A stretch of 62,061 nt of DNA from UASB124 sp041662445. GTDB lineage: Bacteria; Babelota; Babeliae; Babelales; RVW-14. The notes under the pieces are model-generated. The model was given only the letters and a program-made list of their open reading frames with translations, did no database searches and had not been told where the DNA came from. The DNA lies in NCBI GenBank assembly GCA_041662445.1, contig JBAZSL010000009.1, positions 1 through 62,061 on the forward strand, read 5' to 3'. The stretch's first letter is position 1. The number at the start of each line of letters is the position of its first letter. Below, one piece after another: positions 8,177 through 16,710 of this stretch. Both the position numbers and the translations under genes were made by a program.

Positions 8177-11100
8177 TTACAGTACTACTTTCCCCACCAA
8201 CCCACGCGTCTTAAGATCCGCTAGCAGATCAAGCGAATATCCAACTTTGTGCATCGTTGCGAGTAGTAATTCGTGCTCATTTTCTCTAAAAGCCAGTTGC
8301 AGGGGAAGCGAACCCTTGGGGAGAAAGTTTTTCAACTCCTGAAGCATGCTTTCTTGAATATCATCAGGAAGTGTTACGGTAAGAGCAATTGCTAGGGATG
8401 GATCATCAAAAACTGTTGCCGCAGGAATCAGATCATTTGCTTTGATCTTACACGTTGACTGCGACGTGATATCGAGTGTTCCCTTGATAATAAACACGTT
8501 GTGTTGTTCAAGTAAGGTCTCAATTTTGGCAAAGAGACGTGGGAAAATAATAATTTCGGCGCTTGCGGTTAAATCTTCGCACTGAGCAAATGCCATGCGA
8601 TCGCCTTTTTTGGTGGTGATGGTTTTGCTGGTTTGCACAAGGCCGCAACACGTTACCGTTGGTTCTTTAAGCGAAGAGACATTTTTGATTAAATCTAACG
8701 CCTGCGCGAATGTTGTGTACTCGATAAACTGAATCGAAGGGTAGGCTTTGAGTGGGTGTGAGCTCAGATAAAAGCCGGCAACTTCGCGTTCTTTTTCAAG
8801 CTTCTCTTTGTCAGACCATTCGGGGCGTTGGGCAAAAATATAATCAGCGGAGTTGGATGTCGTTGCGGATGCGTCAGATGGTGTTTCTATGCCGAACAAA
8901 CCCATCTGTCCAGTTTTCTTTGTTTCTTTTTCTTCGCGGGCGCGTTCAATAATGGTGTCTAACTCTGCAATCTTTTGTGCGCGATTTCCGGGCAAACAGT
9001 CCATTGCTCCGGCATAAATTAAACTTTCGATAACACGTTTATTTGCGGTGCGTAAATCGATGCGCTTACAAAATTCAAGGAGCGATTCAAAGGGTTTGTG
9101 CGTGCGCTCTTCCAAAATATTTTGCAATGCTGCCAAGCCGACGTTTTTAATCCCCTTCAGCCCAAATACTATGCCGTCTTGTCGTGCTGTAAATTCGATA
9201 TCAGACATGTTGATGTGAGGCGGGATAGTAGCACTGCCCATGTCATGAATTTCTTGTAAGTACTTGGTCAAATTGTCGGGATTATTGGTTTCAAAACTTA
9301 TGAGAGCAGCCATGAATTCGCGCGGAAAATTTGCCTTGAGATACGCTGTGTGATAAGCAATCAACGCATAGGCGGCAGAGTGAGATTTATTAAATCCATA
9401 GCCCGCAAAATACGCCATAAGGTCAAAGAGCTCGGCAGCTTTGCCAGCATCGAACCCATTTTTTGTGGCGCCCTCAACAAACAGTGCTTTTTGCGCTTCC
9501 ATGACTTCAACTTTTTTCTTACCCATGGCGCGCCGCAAAATATCGGCGCCACCAAGTGTATACCCGGCGATAGCGCATGCGATCTTCATAACCTGTTCTT
9601 GGTAGACAATGACGCCATAGGTTTCGGCCAAAATTGGTTCAAGCTCTGGAAACATATACGTTGACTGTTTGCGTCCATGGCGGCGGTCAATATAATCGTC
9701 GACCATGCCCGAGCCGAGTGGCCCCGGACGATACAGGGCGTTAACGGCAATAAGATCTTCAAAGCGATCTGGCTGAAGTTTGCGCAAAACCTCCTGAATG
9801 CCGTCAGATTCAAACTGGAAGACGCCCTTTGTTTTTCCATTGCGCAGAAGCTCAAATGTTTTTTGATCATCGAGCGGCAGCGTATCAAGATTAACTTCAA
9901 TGCCGTGATGAGCTTTGATTGCCTTGAGTGCGCGTTCGATAACCGTTAAGTTTTGTAGCCCCAAAAAGTCCATTTTCAAAAAGCCAACCGCTTCAAGCTC
10001 GGTCATTGCATATTGCGAGACCAGATCGTTGCTTTTTGATGTGATAAAGAGGGGGAGGCAGTCGGCTAAGCTTTCGGGTGAAATTACCACGCCAGCAGCA
10101 TGCTTTGATGCATGACGCGTGAGGCCCTCGAGTTTAAAGCAGATATCAAAAAGATGTTTAACTTTGGGATTGCTCTCAATCAGTTGTGCAAGCCGTGGCT
10201 CTTGTTGAATTGCCTCGGCAAGCGTAATTTTAAGTTGTTCTGGTATGAGTTCGGTGATGGCATTTGCATCTTGAAAAGGGAATCCCAATACGCGCGCAAC
10301 GTCTTTGATGACGCCTTTGGCCATCATGGTTCCAAAGGTTATGATTTGGCACACGCAATCGTGTCCATATTTTTCTTTGACGTAGGTAATAACTTCTTCG
10401 CGTCGCTCGATGCAAAAATCGATATCAATATCGGGCATGCTTACGCGTTCTGGATTTAAAAATCTCTCGAACAGGAGATTATATTTGAGCGGATCAACGT
10501 TGGTAATTTGTAACGTCCAGGCAACCAGTGATCCAGCGGCCGATCCTCGCCCAGGACCAACGGGAATTTGTTGGCGCTTGGCCCATTGAATAAAATCACT
10601 TACTACCAAGAAATATCCAACAAACCCCATCTTGATGATGAGTTCTATTTCTGTACGTAAGCGCTCATCATAAAGCGCGTATTGGTCTGTTGGAATTAAT
10701 CCAAGGCTTTTGAGCTGCTCCAGCCCATCGTGACATAATTTTTCAAAATACGTTGTCTGCGTGTACTGCTCTGGTATGGGGAATTGGGGAAACAAAAGTT
10801 TGCCGAACTCAAAATTAAAGTCGCATTGATCGGCGACAAAGCCGGTATTCCATACAATGTCAGGGTGTTCGGGAAACGCTGCGAGCATTTCTTGTGTGGT
10901 GCGGACGTAGGGATGACATTCGCCGAATGAAAAACGATCGGGATTATCAATTTGATCTTTTGTTTGAACCGAAAGCATAACTTCGTGTGCATCGCGGTCT
11001 TCTTTGTGTAAATAGTGCGCATCAGTAGTTGCTATGCACTTAATTCCCATTTGTTGCGCATAGGGAATGAGCAGTTTGTTTGTTGTAATTTGCTTGTCAA

Positions 11101-11632
11101 ATTCTGCAGGCTGGAGTTCGATGAAAAATCGATCCCGTCCAAAACGATCCAAAAACCATTGAGTCCGATCGTTTGCTTGTTCAAGCGCGCCATCGCGAAT
11201 AAGCGTTGGAATTTGTCCGCTACAACATCCTGTTGTTGCAATAAGGCCCTCTGAATATTTTTCAAGCATTGCATAATCGATGCGTGGCTTAAAGTAGTAG
11301 CCCTGTTGATATGAAAGTGCAATCAGACGACACAAATTTTTGTAGCCGATGCGGTTTTGGACGATAAGCAAGATGTGAAAGTAACGTTCTTGTGCATTTT
11401 TGATCGCAACGTCAGGCGTAAAGTACATTTCAATGCCCAGCACGGGCTTGATACCAAACTTTTTTGCTTGTTGAAAAAATTTCACGGCACCAAAAATGTT
11501 GCCATGGTCAGAAATGCCCACAGCATTCCACTGCTGTTCTTGCGCAAACTTGAGCAAGTCATTGATGCGTATGGCGCCATCAAGGAGCGAGAACTCGGTG
11601 TGAATGTGGAGATGGGTAAAGTGTTGTGACAT
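8177..11632 (-). CDS. dnaE: DNA polymerase III subunit alpha
   Basis: 1151 residues, the normal DnaE1 length. The N-terminal PHP domain begins HLHIHTEFSLLDGAIRI. The catalytic aspartates lie in PDIDIDFCIERR (about residues 396-407), with the third in FLKMDFLGLQNL (about 550). PGRGSAAGSLVAW marks the palm region. HhH, OB-fold and C-terminal parts are present. It is the replicative polymerase in the cytoplasm. The start at 11632 is the first codon after the TIR element at 11633-12027, and the only Shine-Dalgarno-like sequence (AGAGG) lies inside that element's inverted repeat. Transcription must also start in or beyond the element. No neighbour shares its function. Confidence 0.97.
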   Translation of the reverse strand: MSQHFTHLHIHTEFSLLDGAIRINDLLKFAQEQQWNAVGISDHGNIFGAVKFFQQAKKFGIKPVLGIEMYFTPDVAIKNAQERYFHILLIVQNRIGYKNLCRLIALSYQQGYYFKPRIDYAMLEKYSEGLIATTGCCSGQIPTLIRDGALEQANDRTQWFLDRFGRDRFFIELQPAEFDKQITTNKLLIPYAQQMGIKCIATTDAHYLHKEDRDAHEVMLSVQTKDQIDNPDRFSFGECHPYVRTTQEMLAAFPEHPDIVWNTGFVADQCDFNFEFGKLLFPQFPIPEQYTQTTYFEKLCHDGLEQLKSLGLIPTDQYALYDERLRTEIELIIKMGFVGYFLVVSDFIQWAKRQQIPVGPGRGSAAGSLVAWTLQITNVDPLKYNLLFERFLNPERVSMPDIDIDFCIERREEVITYVKEKYGHDCVCQIITFGTMMAKGVIKDVARVLGFPFQDANAITELIPEQLKITLAEAIQQEPRLAQLIESNPKVKHLFDICFKLEGLTRHASKHAAGVVISPESLADCLPLFITSKSNDLVSQYAMTELEAVGFLKMDFLGLQNLTVIERALKAIKAHHGIEVNLDTLPLDDQKTFELLRNGKTKGVFQFESDGIQEVLRKLQPDRFEDLIAVNALYRPGPLGSGMVDDYIDRRHGRKQSTYMFPELEPILAETYGVIVYQEQVMKIACAIAGYTLGGADILRRAMGKKKVEVMEAQKALFVEGATKNGFDAGKAAELFDLMAYFAGYGFNKSHSAAYALIAYHTAYLKANFPREFMAALISFETNNPDNLTKYLQEIHDMGSATIPPHINMSDIEFTARQDGIVFGLKGIKNVGLAALQNILEERTHKPFESLLEFCKRIDLRTANKRVIESLIYAGAMDCLPGNRAQKIAELDTIIERAREEKETKKTGQMGLFGIETPSDASATTSNSADYIFAQRPEWSDKEKLEKEREVAGFYLSSHPLKAYPSIQFIEYTTFAQALDLIKNVSSLKEPTVTCCGLVQTSKTITTKKGDRMAFAQCEDLTASAEIIIFPRLFAKIETLLEQHNVFIIKGTLDITSQSTCKIKANDLIPAATVFDDPSLAIALTVTLPDDIQESMLQELKNFLPKGSLPLQLAFRENEHELLLATMHKVGYSLDLLADLKTRGLVGKVVL

Positions 11633-12027
11633 TAGACCTCTTTCGAAACCTGCTTAACCCAGCTATCTTGGACGTGGTTTTTGTCATCCCGGGCAAGGAC
11701 CCGGGATCCAGAAAAAAAATAAAAATCTTCTGGGTCCCCGCATTCGCGAGGATGATGAATGAATGCCTCAAGCAAGCCGATAAAACAAAAAGGGCTTTGT
11801 TGCTCGATAAGGTCAATTCTCCATTGGCGTTGCCACCCCTTAAGTTGTTTTTCTCGTCGTAAAGCATCGTTGACATAGCTGTACAATTCAACATGAACAA
11901 GTTGTTTCCCGATACCTGCACTAAAATAACCATGGATCCCGGGTCCTTGCCCGGGATGACAAAGATTTTGCATTCTAAAATCTTTCTTACGGACCGCCAC
12001 GCACAAATAGGTTTCGAAAGAGGTCTA
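11633..12027 (-). mobile_element. TIR element, copy 2 (non-autonomous), at the dnaE start codon
   Basis: 395 bp with the same TAGACCTCTTTCGAAACCT inverted repeats at both ends. Paired hairpins lie at 11686-11707 and 11936-11957. The minus-strand remnant reads YVNDALRREKQLKGWQRQW and continues into IDLIEQQ, the C-terminal half of the GIY-YIG protein; the first half is missing. A second small palindrome (GTCCCCGCATTCGCGAGGAT) is present. The left end touches the dnaE ATG. Orientation is the same as copy 1. Confidence 0.85.
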
Positions 12028-12100
12028 TTGTTTTGTACTACGTTAGTGAAGCTTTTTATTTTATGACGGATAGGCACGAGTGTACAGAAAGTTGCGATGG

Positions 12101-12126
12101 AAAAAAAGGCCCCGCGATTGCGGGGC
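12101..12126 (-). terminator. Terminator of the tsf-pyrH-frr operon
   Basis: On the minus strand, GGCCCCGC-AATC-GCGGGGCC is followed by TTTTTTTCC. The stem is perfect and eight base pairs long. It lies just past the frr stop codon. Confidence 0.9.
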
Positions 12127-12137
12127 CGTGAAAAGAT

Positions 12138-12722
12138 TTAGATATGGCCGATTTCGGCTGCTTTTTTGCTATTTATCTGCTCAGCTTTTTCAATGTACTG
12201 ATCAGTAATTTTTTGCAACAAATCAGCAAGCCGCTTGGCAAAATCTTCAGAGATAATGTGTTTTTTGTCCGCATCGCGTACTTCATTGTGGAAGTCTTTA
12301 CGAATGTTGCGGAGCGAAACTTTGCACTCTTCTGTTTTCTTGCCAAGTAATTTAATTAATTCATCGCGGCGTGAAGTGCTCATTTGAGGAAGCTGAATCC
12401 TGATCAGTGCCCCGTCATTGATAGGTGCGGCTCCAAGTTCTGATGCGGCAACCGCTTTTTCAATTTCAGCGATAATTGATTTGTCCCATGGTTGAATGGT
12501 CAAAAGCCGTGGATCAGGAGCTCCCAACGTTGCCACTTCCTTGAGCGTCATCATTTGGCCATAAGCATCAACTTTGATGTTTTCAAGTAATGCTATGGAT
12601 GCTCGGCCAGTGCGAATGCTTGCGAGCTCTTTTTCATAGTGTTTCAATGGTGGTTCCATGTACGACTTAAGGAGCGTCTCGAAACTTTTTGAATCACCTT
12701 CTCTAAATGCGATTTCAATCAT
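12138..12722 (-). CDS. frr: Ribosome recycling factor
   Basis: 194 residues, slightly longer than the usual 185. Characteristic segments include ASIRTGRASIALLENIKVDAYG, seen here as SIRTGRAS and KVDAYG, then ATLGAPDPRLLTIQPWD and the C-terminal helix region SLRNIRKDFHNEV. It releases post-termination ribosomes from mRNA together with EF-G. An AGGGG site lies eight bases before the ATG at 12722, in the 15-base gap after pyrH. The gene is the last of a tsf-pyrH-frr operon and is followed by a strong terminator. rpsB, which usually precedes tsf, is absent. Confidence 0.96.
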   Translation of the reverse strand: MIEIAFREGDSKSFETLLKSYMEPPLKHYEKELASIRTGRASIALLENIKVDAYGQMMTLKEVATLGAPDPRLLTIQPWDKSIIAEIEKAVAASELGAAPINDGALIRIQLPQMSTSRRDELIKLLGKKTEECKVSLRNIRKDFHNEVRDADKKHIISEDFAKRLADLLQKITDQYIEKAEQINSKKAAEIGHI

Positions 12723-12737
12723 GGCTCAATCCCCTGG

Positions 12738-13442
12738 TTATTGTATCGTACTTCCAAAGTTCTTATCTTGTGCTGCAGTCAGAAGTGCATCGGGTATAAA
12801 AATACTAAAAACACGAAGCACCATCTTATGCTCTTGCGCGAGTGCAATAGCCGTCATATCCATGACGTGCAGCTTGCGCTGCAGGGCATCTTCGTATGAG
12901 ATCGTCTTGATGAGATGTGCATCTTTATTAACTGCCGGATCTGTATCATAGACGCCATCAACATTTGATGCTTTCCAAATTGTTTGTGTGCCGATTTGCA
13001 ATCCACGAATTACGGCGGCCGTGTCGGTGCTCACATAAGGATTGCCGGTACCGCCGGTAAAAATAATCAGTGTATTGTTTTTGAGCGCTTCATCAATGAG
13101 TGCCTGTTCGCAACCTGCAACAATGCCCGGCAGTGGATTGGCATTGAGCACCACTGATGAGATCCCAGCTGAAGCAAAAATTTCATGAAGCAGAAGGCCA
13201 TTCATAACGGTGGCCAGCATGCCAACGCTATCCGCTATCGGTTGTCTGATTCCGGCACTCGCGCCATCGCGTGCACCGCGAAAAAAATTTCCGCCACCCA
13301 CGACAACGTGGAAGCGATGCGTTTTATCCAGTTGCTTGATGTTATGGGCAACAGAACGGACAAATGCGACGTCGACACGTTGCGATGATGACCGGGAACC
13401 TTTTAAAAGTTCTCCACTGAGTTTGAGGAGCACGGTTTCCAT
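12738..13442 (-). CDS. pyrH: UMP kinase
   Basis: 234 residues, normal length. It opens LLKLSGELLKG and contains VVVGGGNFFRGA, the LNANPLPGIVAGCEQAL region, TGGTGNPYVSTDTAA and KASNVDGVYDTDP, all typical of bacterial hexameric UMP kinases of the amino-acid kinase fold. It phosphorylates UMP to UDP in pyrimidine nucleotide synthesis. AAAGGA precedes the ATG. Position between tsf and frr matches the common bacterial order. GGNFFRGA contains the usual substrate-loop residues. Confidence 0.96.
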   Translation of the reverse strand: METVLLKLSGELLKGSRSSSQRVDVAFVRSVAHNIKQLDKTHRFHVVVGGGNFFRGARDGASAGIRQPIADSVGMLATVMNGLLLHEIFASAGISSVVLNANPLPGIVAGCEQALIDEALKNNTLIIFTGGTGNPYVSTDTAAVIRGLQIGTQTIWKASNVDGVYDTDPAVNKDAHLIKTISYEDALQRKLHVMDMTAIALAQEHKMVLRVFSIFIPDALLTAAQDKNFGSTIQ

Positions 13443-13463
13443 GCCGATCCTTTGTGGATGAGG

Positions 13464-14345
13464 TTAACGTCCGATGGCAAAGCGTTTGAATTGTTTAACC
13501 GTAACAACTAAGCCCATGCTTTTTGCGGTGTCGGCGATATATTGTTTTACCGTAATCTTATCATTCTTGATGAAGGGCTGATTCATGAGACATGCGTCCT
13601 GATAAAACTTTTCAAGTTTACCCTGAATGATTTTTTCAATAACCGCTGCAGGTTTGCCGCTTGGTTGGAGTTGCTCTTGTGCCAGTGCGCGTTCTTTTTC
13701 AACGGCCTTGGGATCAAGATCGTTGGAAAGTACGCACAACGGATTGGTAACGGCTATTTGCATGCAGATGTCTTTAGCAAGGGTGCGCAATGCCTCAAGG
13801 TGAGGTTGCGGCGCCTTGTCGGTGGCAAGTTCTACCATAACGCCAACGGTTGATCCTGGGTGAATATAGACATTGATCAGACCATGGCCAGTTACGTCAA
13901 AACGAACAAAGCGGTTAACTTTTGTGCTTTCGCAAATTTTTGCAACAAGCTCATCAAGATAATGTTGAACGGAGATTGCGGGATTTTTGCTGAACGATTC
14001 TTTAAGCAATGTCTCAACTGATGGGGAGTTTTTTGTGGCGATGTGTTCTGCGACCCCAACAACAAAATCTTTCATTGCCTGGGTGTTTGCAGAAAAGTCA
14101 GTTTCGCAGGCGGATTCAACCAAAACGCCCACCGTGCTATCAGCGTTGATAAAGCTTTCAATGCGTCCATGGTTGGTGACGTTATCGGCGCGTTTTGCAG
14201 CAACTGCGGCGCCTTTTTTGCGCAATATTTCAACAGCTTGATCAAAATCACCGTTCGTCTGCTCGAGGGCTTTTTTGCAGTCCATCATGCCGACTTGGGT
14301 GCGATCGCGTAACTTTTTCACCAGCTCCATGCTGATTGTACTCAT
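13464..14345 (-). CDS. tsf: Elongation factor Ts
   Basis: 293 residues, normal length. The N-terminal UBA-like helix VKKLRDRTQVGMMDCKKAL is diagnostic, and the core includes ETDFSANTQAMKDFV, the EF-Tu contact region. It is the GDP/GTP exchange factor for EF-Tu. AGAGGAG lies before the ATG. It is the first gene of the operon with pyrH and frr, transcribed divergently from rpmF across a gap of about 190 bases. The usual rpsB neighbour is missing. Confidence 0.96.
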   Translation of the reverse strand: MSTISMELVKKLRDRTQVGMMDCKKALEQTNGDFDQAVEILRKKGAAVAAKRADNVTNHGRIESFINADSTVGVLVESACETDFSANTQAMKDFVVGVAEHIATKNSPSVETLLKESFSKNPAISVQHYLDELVAKICESTKVNRFVRFDVTGHGLINVYIHPGSTVGVMVELATDKAPQPHLEALRTLAKDICMQIAVTNPLCVLSNDLDPKAVEKERALAQEQLQPSGKPAAVIEKIIQGKLEKFYQDACLMNQPFIKNDKITVKQYIADTAKSMGLVVTVKQFKRFAIGR

Positions 14346-14456
14346 GAATAAGCTCCTCTGTTTTCGGTGGGGTTGCGTGTTTTTGTACGTCAGGAACGTA
14401 CAACTGAACCATAGTTTGCCAAAATTGTCCGTTTTTACAACCAGAGTGTCTCCGCT

Positions 14457-14485
14457 TTGACAAAAGAGCCTTTAAAAATTAGGAT
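14457..14485 (+). promoter_or_regulatory. Predicted sigma70-type promoter for rpmF-fab operon
   Basis: TTGACA at 14457-14462, a 17-base spacer and TAGGAT at 14480-14485. It lies about 55 bases before the rpmF start and points into the operon. The -35 is a perfect consensus; the -10 is weaker. Confidence 0.6.
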
Positions 14486-14539
14486 ATTAGGCGTTTTCTT
14501 TATGCTACAACGAAGTGTTAGTTGGTAGGAGATTCACAC

Positions 14540-14830
14540 ATGCCAGTACCCAAACGGAAATTATCCCGTAAACGACGCGATCAAAGATCCGCGAATAAAG
14601 GTATTAAGCCCAAAGCTATTACCGGTTGTCAAACATGTCAGGCCCCAATGATGCCTCATCAGGTATGCAAAGAGTGTGGGTACTACAAAGGAAGAAAGAT
14701 TTTACGCACCAAGACCGACCGCATGTATGCCCGCGGCCAGGCTCGTGAGGCGCAAGCTTCAAAAATGCGTACTCATCACCAAGAAACTGAAGGTGCAGGT
14801 ACGGAGAATACCGTTCAAGAGAAGAAATAG
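14540..14830 (+). CDS. rpmF: 50S ribosomal protein bL32, with long C-terminal tail
   Basis: 96 residues from the ATG at 14540, which follows TAGGAG; the protein then starts MPVPKRKLSRKRRDQR as in bL32. A zinc ribbon is complete: Cys30, Cys33, Cys43 and Cys46 (CQTCQAP and CKECGYY). Typical bL32 is near 60 residues; here roughly 35-40 extra charged residues follow the ribbon (QAREAQASKMRTHHQ and on). rpmF heading a plsX-fab cluster is a conserved arrangement. The tail has no recognisable motif. Confidence 0.93.
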   Translation: MPVPKRKLSRKRRDQRSANKGIKPKAITGCQTCQAPMMPHQVCKECGYYKGRKILRTKTDRMYARGQAREAQASKMRTHHQETEGAGTENTVQEKK

Positions 14831-14861
14831 TTTGCCATTCCGGGCGTCCACTATAAGTTTG

Positions 14862-14908
14862 ACGCCGTTCGTGTCGTACTTATGATCAACGAACGGCGTT
14901 ATATTTTT
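14862..14908 (+). terminator. Hairpin between rpmF and plsX
   Basis: Perfect 11-bp arms ACGCCGTTCGT and ACGAACGGCGT around a 16-base loop, followed by TATATTTTT. It may act as a partial terminator or attenuator that lowers fab expression relative to rpmF. The T-run is interrupted, so read-through is likely. Confidence 0.55.
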
Positions 14909-14923
14909 GGAGTGTAGTTCATC

Positions 14924-15817
14924 ATGATTGCCGTTGATGTGATGGGGGGAGACCGAGCTCCGCAGGTGGTCCTTGAAGGAGGCCTTGCCGCGGCGCGCAC
15001 ATCGGTTCCTATTGCCTTTTATGGTCCTGGCACCATGATTGAACAGTGGCTTGATGCCAAAGATTCTTTCTGGCGAACGTATGCGATAACAGTTGTTGAT
15101 GCGCCAGAGGTCATCGATATGGCTGCTGAACCAGTAAGTGCTGTACGCAAAAAAACGAATTCATCTCTTGTGCGTGCAGTTGCAAGTGTAAGCTCTGGAA
15201 AAAGTACAGCCGTTGTTTCAGCGGGCAATTCTGGGGCTCTTATGGCAGCGTCAACTTTATTCATCGGCAAACAAGAGGGCGTTGAACGTCCAGCAATTGC
15301 CGGTTTCTTGCCATCGCCTCAGGGCAGGGTGTTAGTGCTTGATTTAGGAGCTAACACGGACTGCCGTTCACATCATCTTCAACAATTTGCCCATATGGGT
15401 GTTAACTACCTTACACACCTAACGAAAAATATTCGACCTCGTGTTGGAGTGCTGAGTAATGGGCATGAACCGGGCAAAGGGAATGTAATAGTTAAAGAAA
15501 CACATAAGCTATTACAAAAGGATACCCTCAACTTTATCGGCAATGTTGAACCATATGACATTTTTGCAGGGCGTGTCGATGTGGTAGTATGCGATGGTTT
15601 TGTTGGCAATGTTTTGCTTAAGACGATGGAGTCTGTTGCCGAACAGGTACACACCGATACTGCGGCAAAAGACGAGATGTATCCTGTCAGAGGAGGTGCT
15701 TTGCTCTTGGGGGTGAAGGGCGTGGTTCTGGTATGCCATGGAAATGCTGATGCTCGGGCCATTGAACAGGCGTTGGTGCAAGCGTGGAATGTGTCACATA
15801 GAAACAATTACAAATAG
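14924..15817 (+). CDS. plsX: Phosphate acyltransferase PlsX
   Basis: 297 residues, somewhat shorter than the common 330. The opening MIAVDVMGGDRAPQ and the segments VSAGNSGALMAAS, LDLGANTDCR and VVVCDGFVGNVLLKTMES are diagnostic. The enzyme converts acyl-ACP to acyl-phosphate, the first step in the PlsX/PlsY route to phosphatidic acid, at the inner face of the membrane. It follows rpmF and precedes the other fatty-acid genes. No plsY is in the window. Confidence 0.95.
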   Translation: MIAVDVMGGDRAPQVVLEGGLAAARTSVPIAFYGPGTMIEQWLDAKDSFWRTYAITVVDAPEVIDMAAEPVSAVRKKTNSSLVRAVASVSSGKSTAVVSAGNSGALMAASTLFIGKQEGVERPAIAGFLPSPQGRVLVLDLGANTDCRSHHLQQFAHMGVNYLTHLTKNIRPRVGVLSNGHEPGKGNVIVKETHKLLQKDTLNFIGNVEPYDIFAGRVDVVVCDGFVGNVLLKTMESVAEQVHTDTAAKDEMYPVRGGALLLGVKGVVLVCHGNADARAIEQALVQAWNVSHRNNYK

Positions 15818-15944
15818 AAATCGAAAAATTGCACAAATGTCGCAGTAATTAGTAGTGAAGTATACAAAAAACGCGGTGTCGCTATAGTGAAAAAATGTAT
15901 GTTTGTTTATTTTTATTGCGCGCAGCCAAGCGCAGGAGAAAGCA

Positions 15945-16667
15945 ATGATTTCCTTTGTGGATAAAGTGACCTTGTGGTTTGATAAGTCCATTGAAGTTGC
16001 GTTAGCCAATCGCAAGAGGCTTGCCCTTGGAGCTCTTTGTTTGGTGGGATTTGCATGTTGTTTTATAGCATACGGCTACTACAGTTCGTGGGTACAAATG
16101 TCGGCGCAAAAAACATTTGCCGAAGCGTTACGTTATTACGATGCACCTGTAGGACAAAAAACGGTTATAACCAACGGGACTATTGAATTTGGGAGTGATG
16201 AGGAAAAGTGGAAAAAAGTTGCTGAAATGTTTGATGCTGGCTATCACAAAAATAGTCGTGCACGCATTGCGCCATTCTTTAAAACTTATTACGCTGACGC
16301 ACTTGCGCATTTAGGCAAAACTGACGAAGCAATTGCGATTATGGCAAAAGCAGTACCGTCAATTGCCAGCCAAGAATTACGTGATTTTTATGCTGCTAAG
16401 TTGGCACTTATGAAATTAGACAATCCGGCAACAAAAGCCGAGGGGTTGACGGCGTTGACGTCAATCGCCAACGATCGTTCGAATACGGCGCATGAAGTAG
16501 GCCTTTATTATGTGGGGCTTTATTTCTGGTCGATCAAAAATTTTGAACAAGCACGTGCCTATTGGCAGCAGCTTGTTGTGCAATATGATAAACCAGACGC
16601 AAAACAGCAATCCGGTTTTGTGCCCCTGGTTAAAGCGCGCTTAAAGCTTATCAGCGCTGAATGGTAA
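15945..16667 (+). CDS. Single-pass membrane protein with TPR-like repeats (YfgM/BamD-like)
   Basis: 240 residues from the ATG at 15945, preceded by CAGGAGAAAGC. Residues about 26-46 (LALGALCLVGFACCFIAYGYY) form one membrane segment, with the rest probably periplasmic. The soluble part has helical hairpins of TPR type: YYADALAHLGKTDEAIAIM and GLYFWSIKNFEQARAYWQQL. This resembles YfgM-type ancillary translocon proteins and BamD-like scaffolds, but similarity is only architectural. It stands where fabH is often found, between plsX and fabD, with no link to fatty-acid synthesis evident from sequence. Confidence 0.75.
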   Translation: MISFVDKVTLWFDKSIEVALANRKRLALGALCLVGFACCFIAYGYYSSWVQMSAQKTFAEALRYYDAPVGQKTVITNGTIEFGSDEEKWKKVAEMFDAGYHKNSRARIAPFFKTYYADALAHLGKTDEAIAIMAKAVPSIASQELRDFYAAKLALMKLDNPATKAEGLTALTSIANDRSNTAHEVGLYYVGLYFWSIKNFEQARAYWQQLVVQYDKPDAKQQSGFVPLVKARLKLISAEW

Positions 16668-16710
16668 TTAATGGGGAAATGGCGGTTATGAAACGACAGA
16701 GGAATGATCA

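Noticed and set aside
11580..12077. Reading frames of 120-190 codons across the TIR elements (also 27024-27599)
   Set aside because: They translate inverted repeats and hairpins. The only part with protein similarity is the remnant of the GIY-YIG gene.
14386..14402. GTACGT-CAGGA-ACGTAC hairpin in the tsf leader as terminator or riboswitch
   Set aside because: The stem is only six pairs, there is no T-run and no known riboswitch structure.
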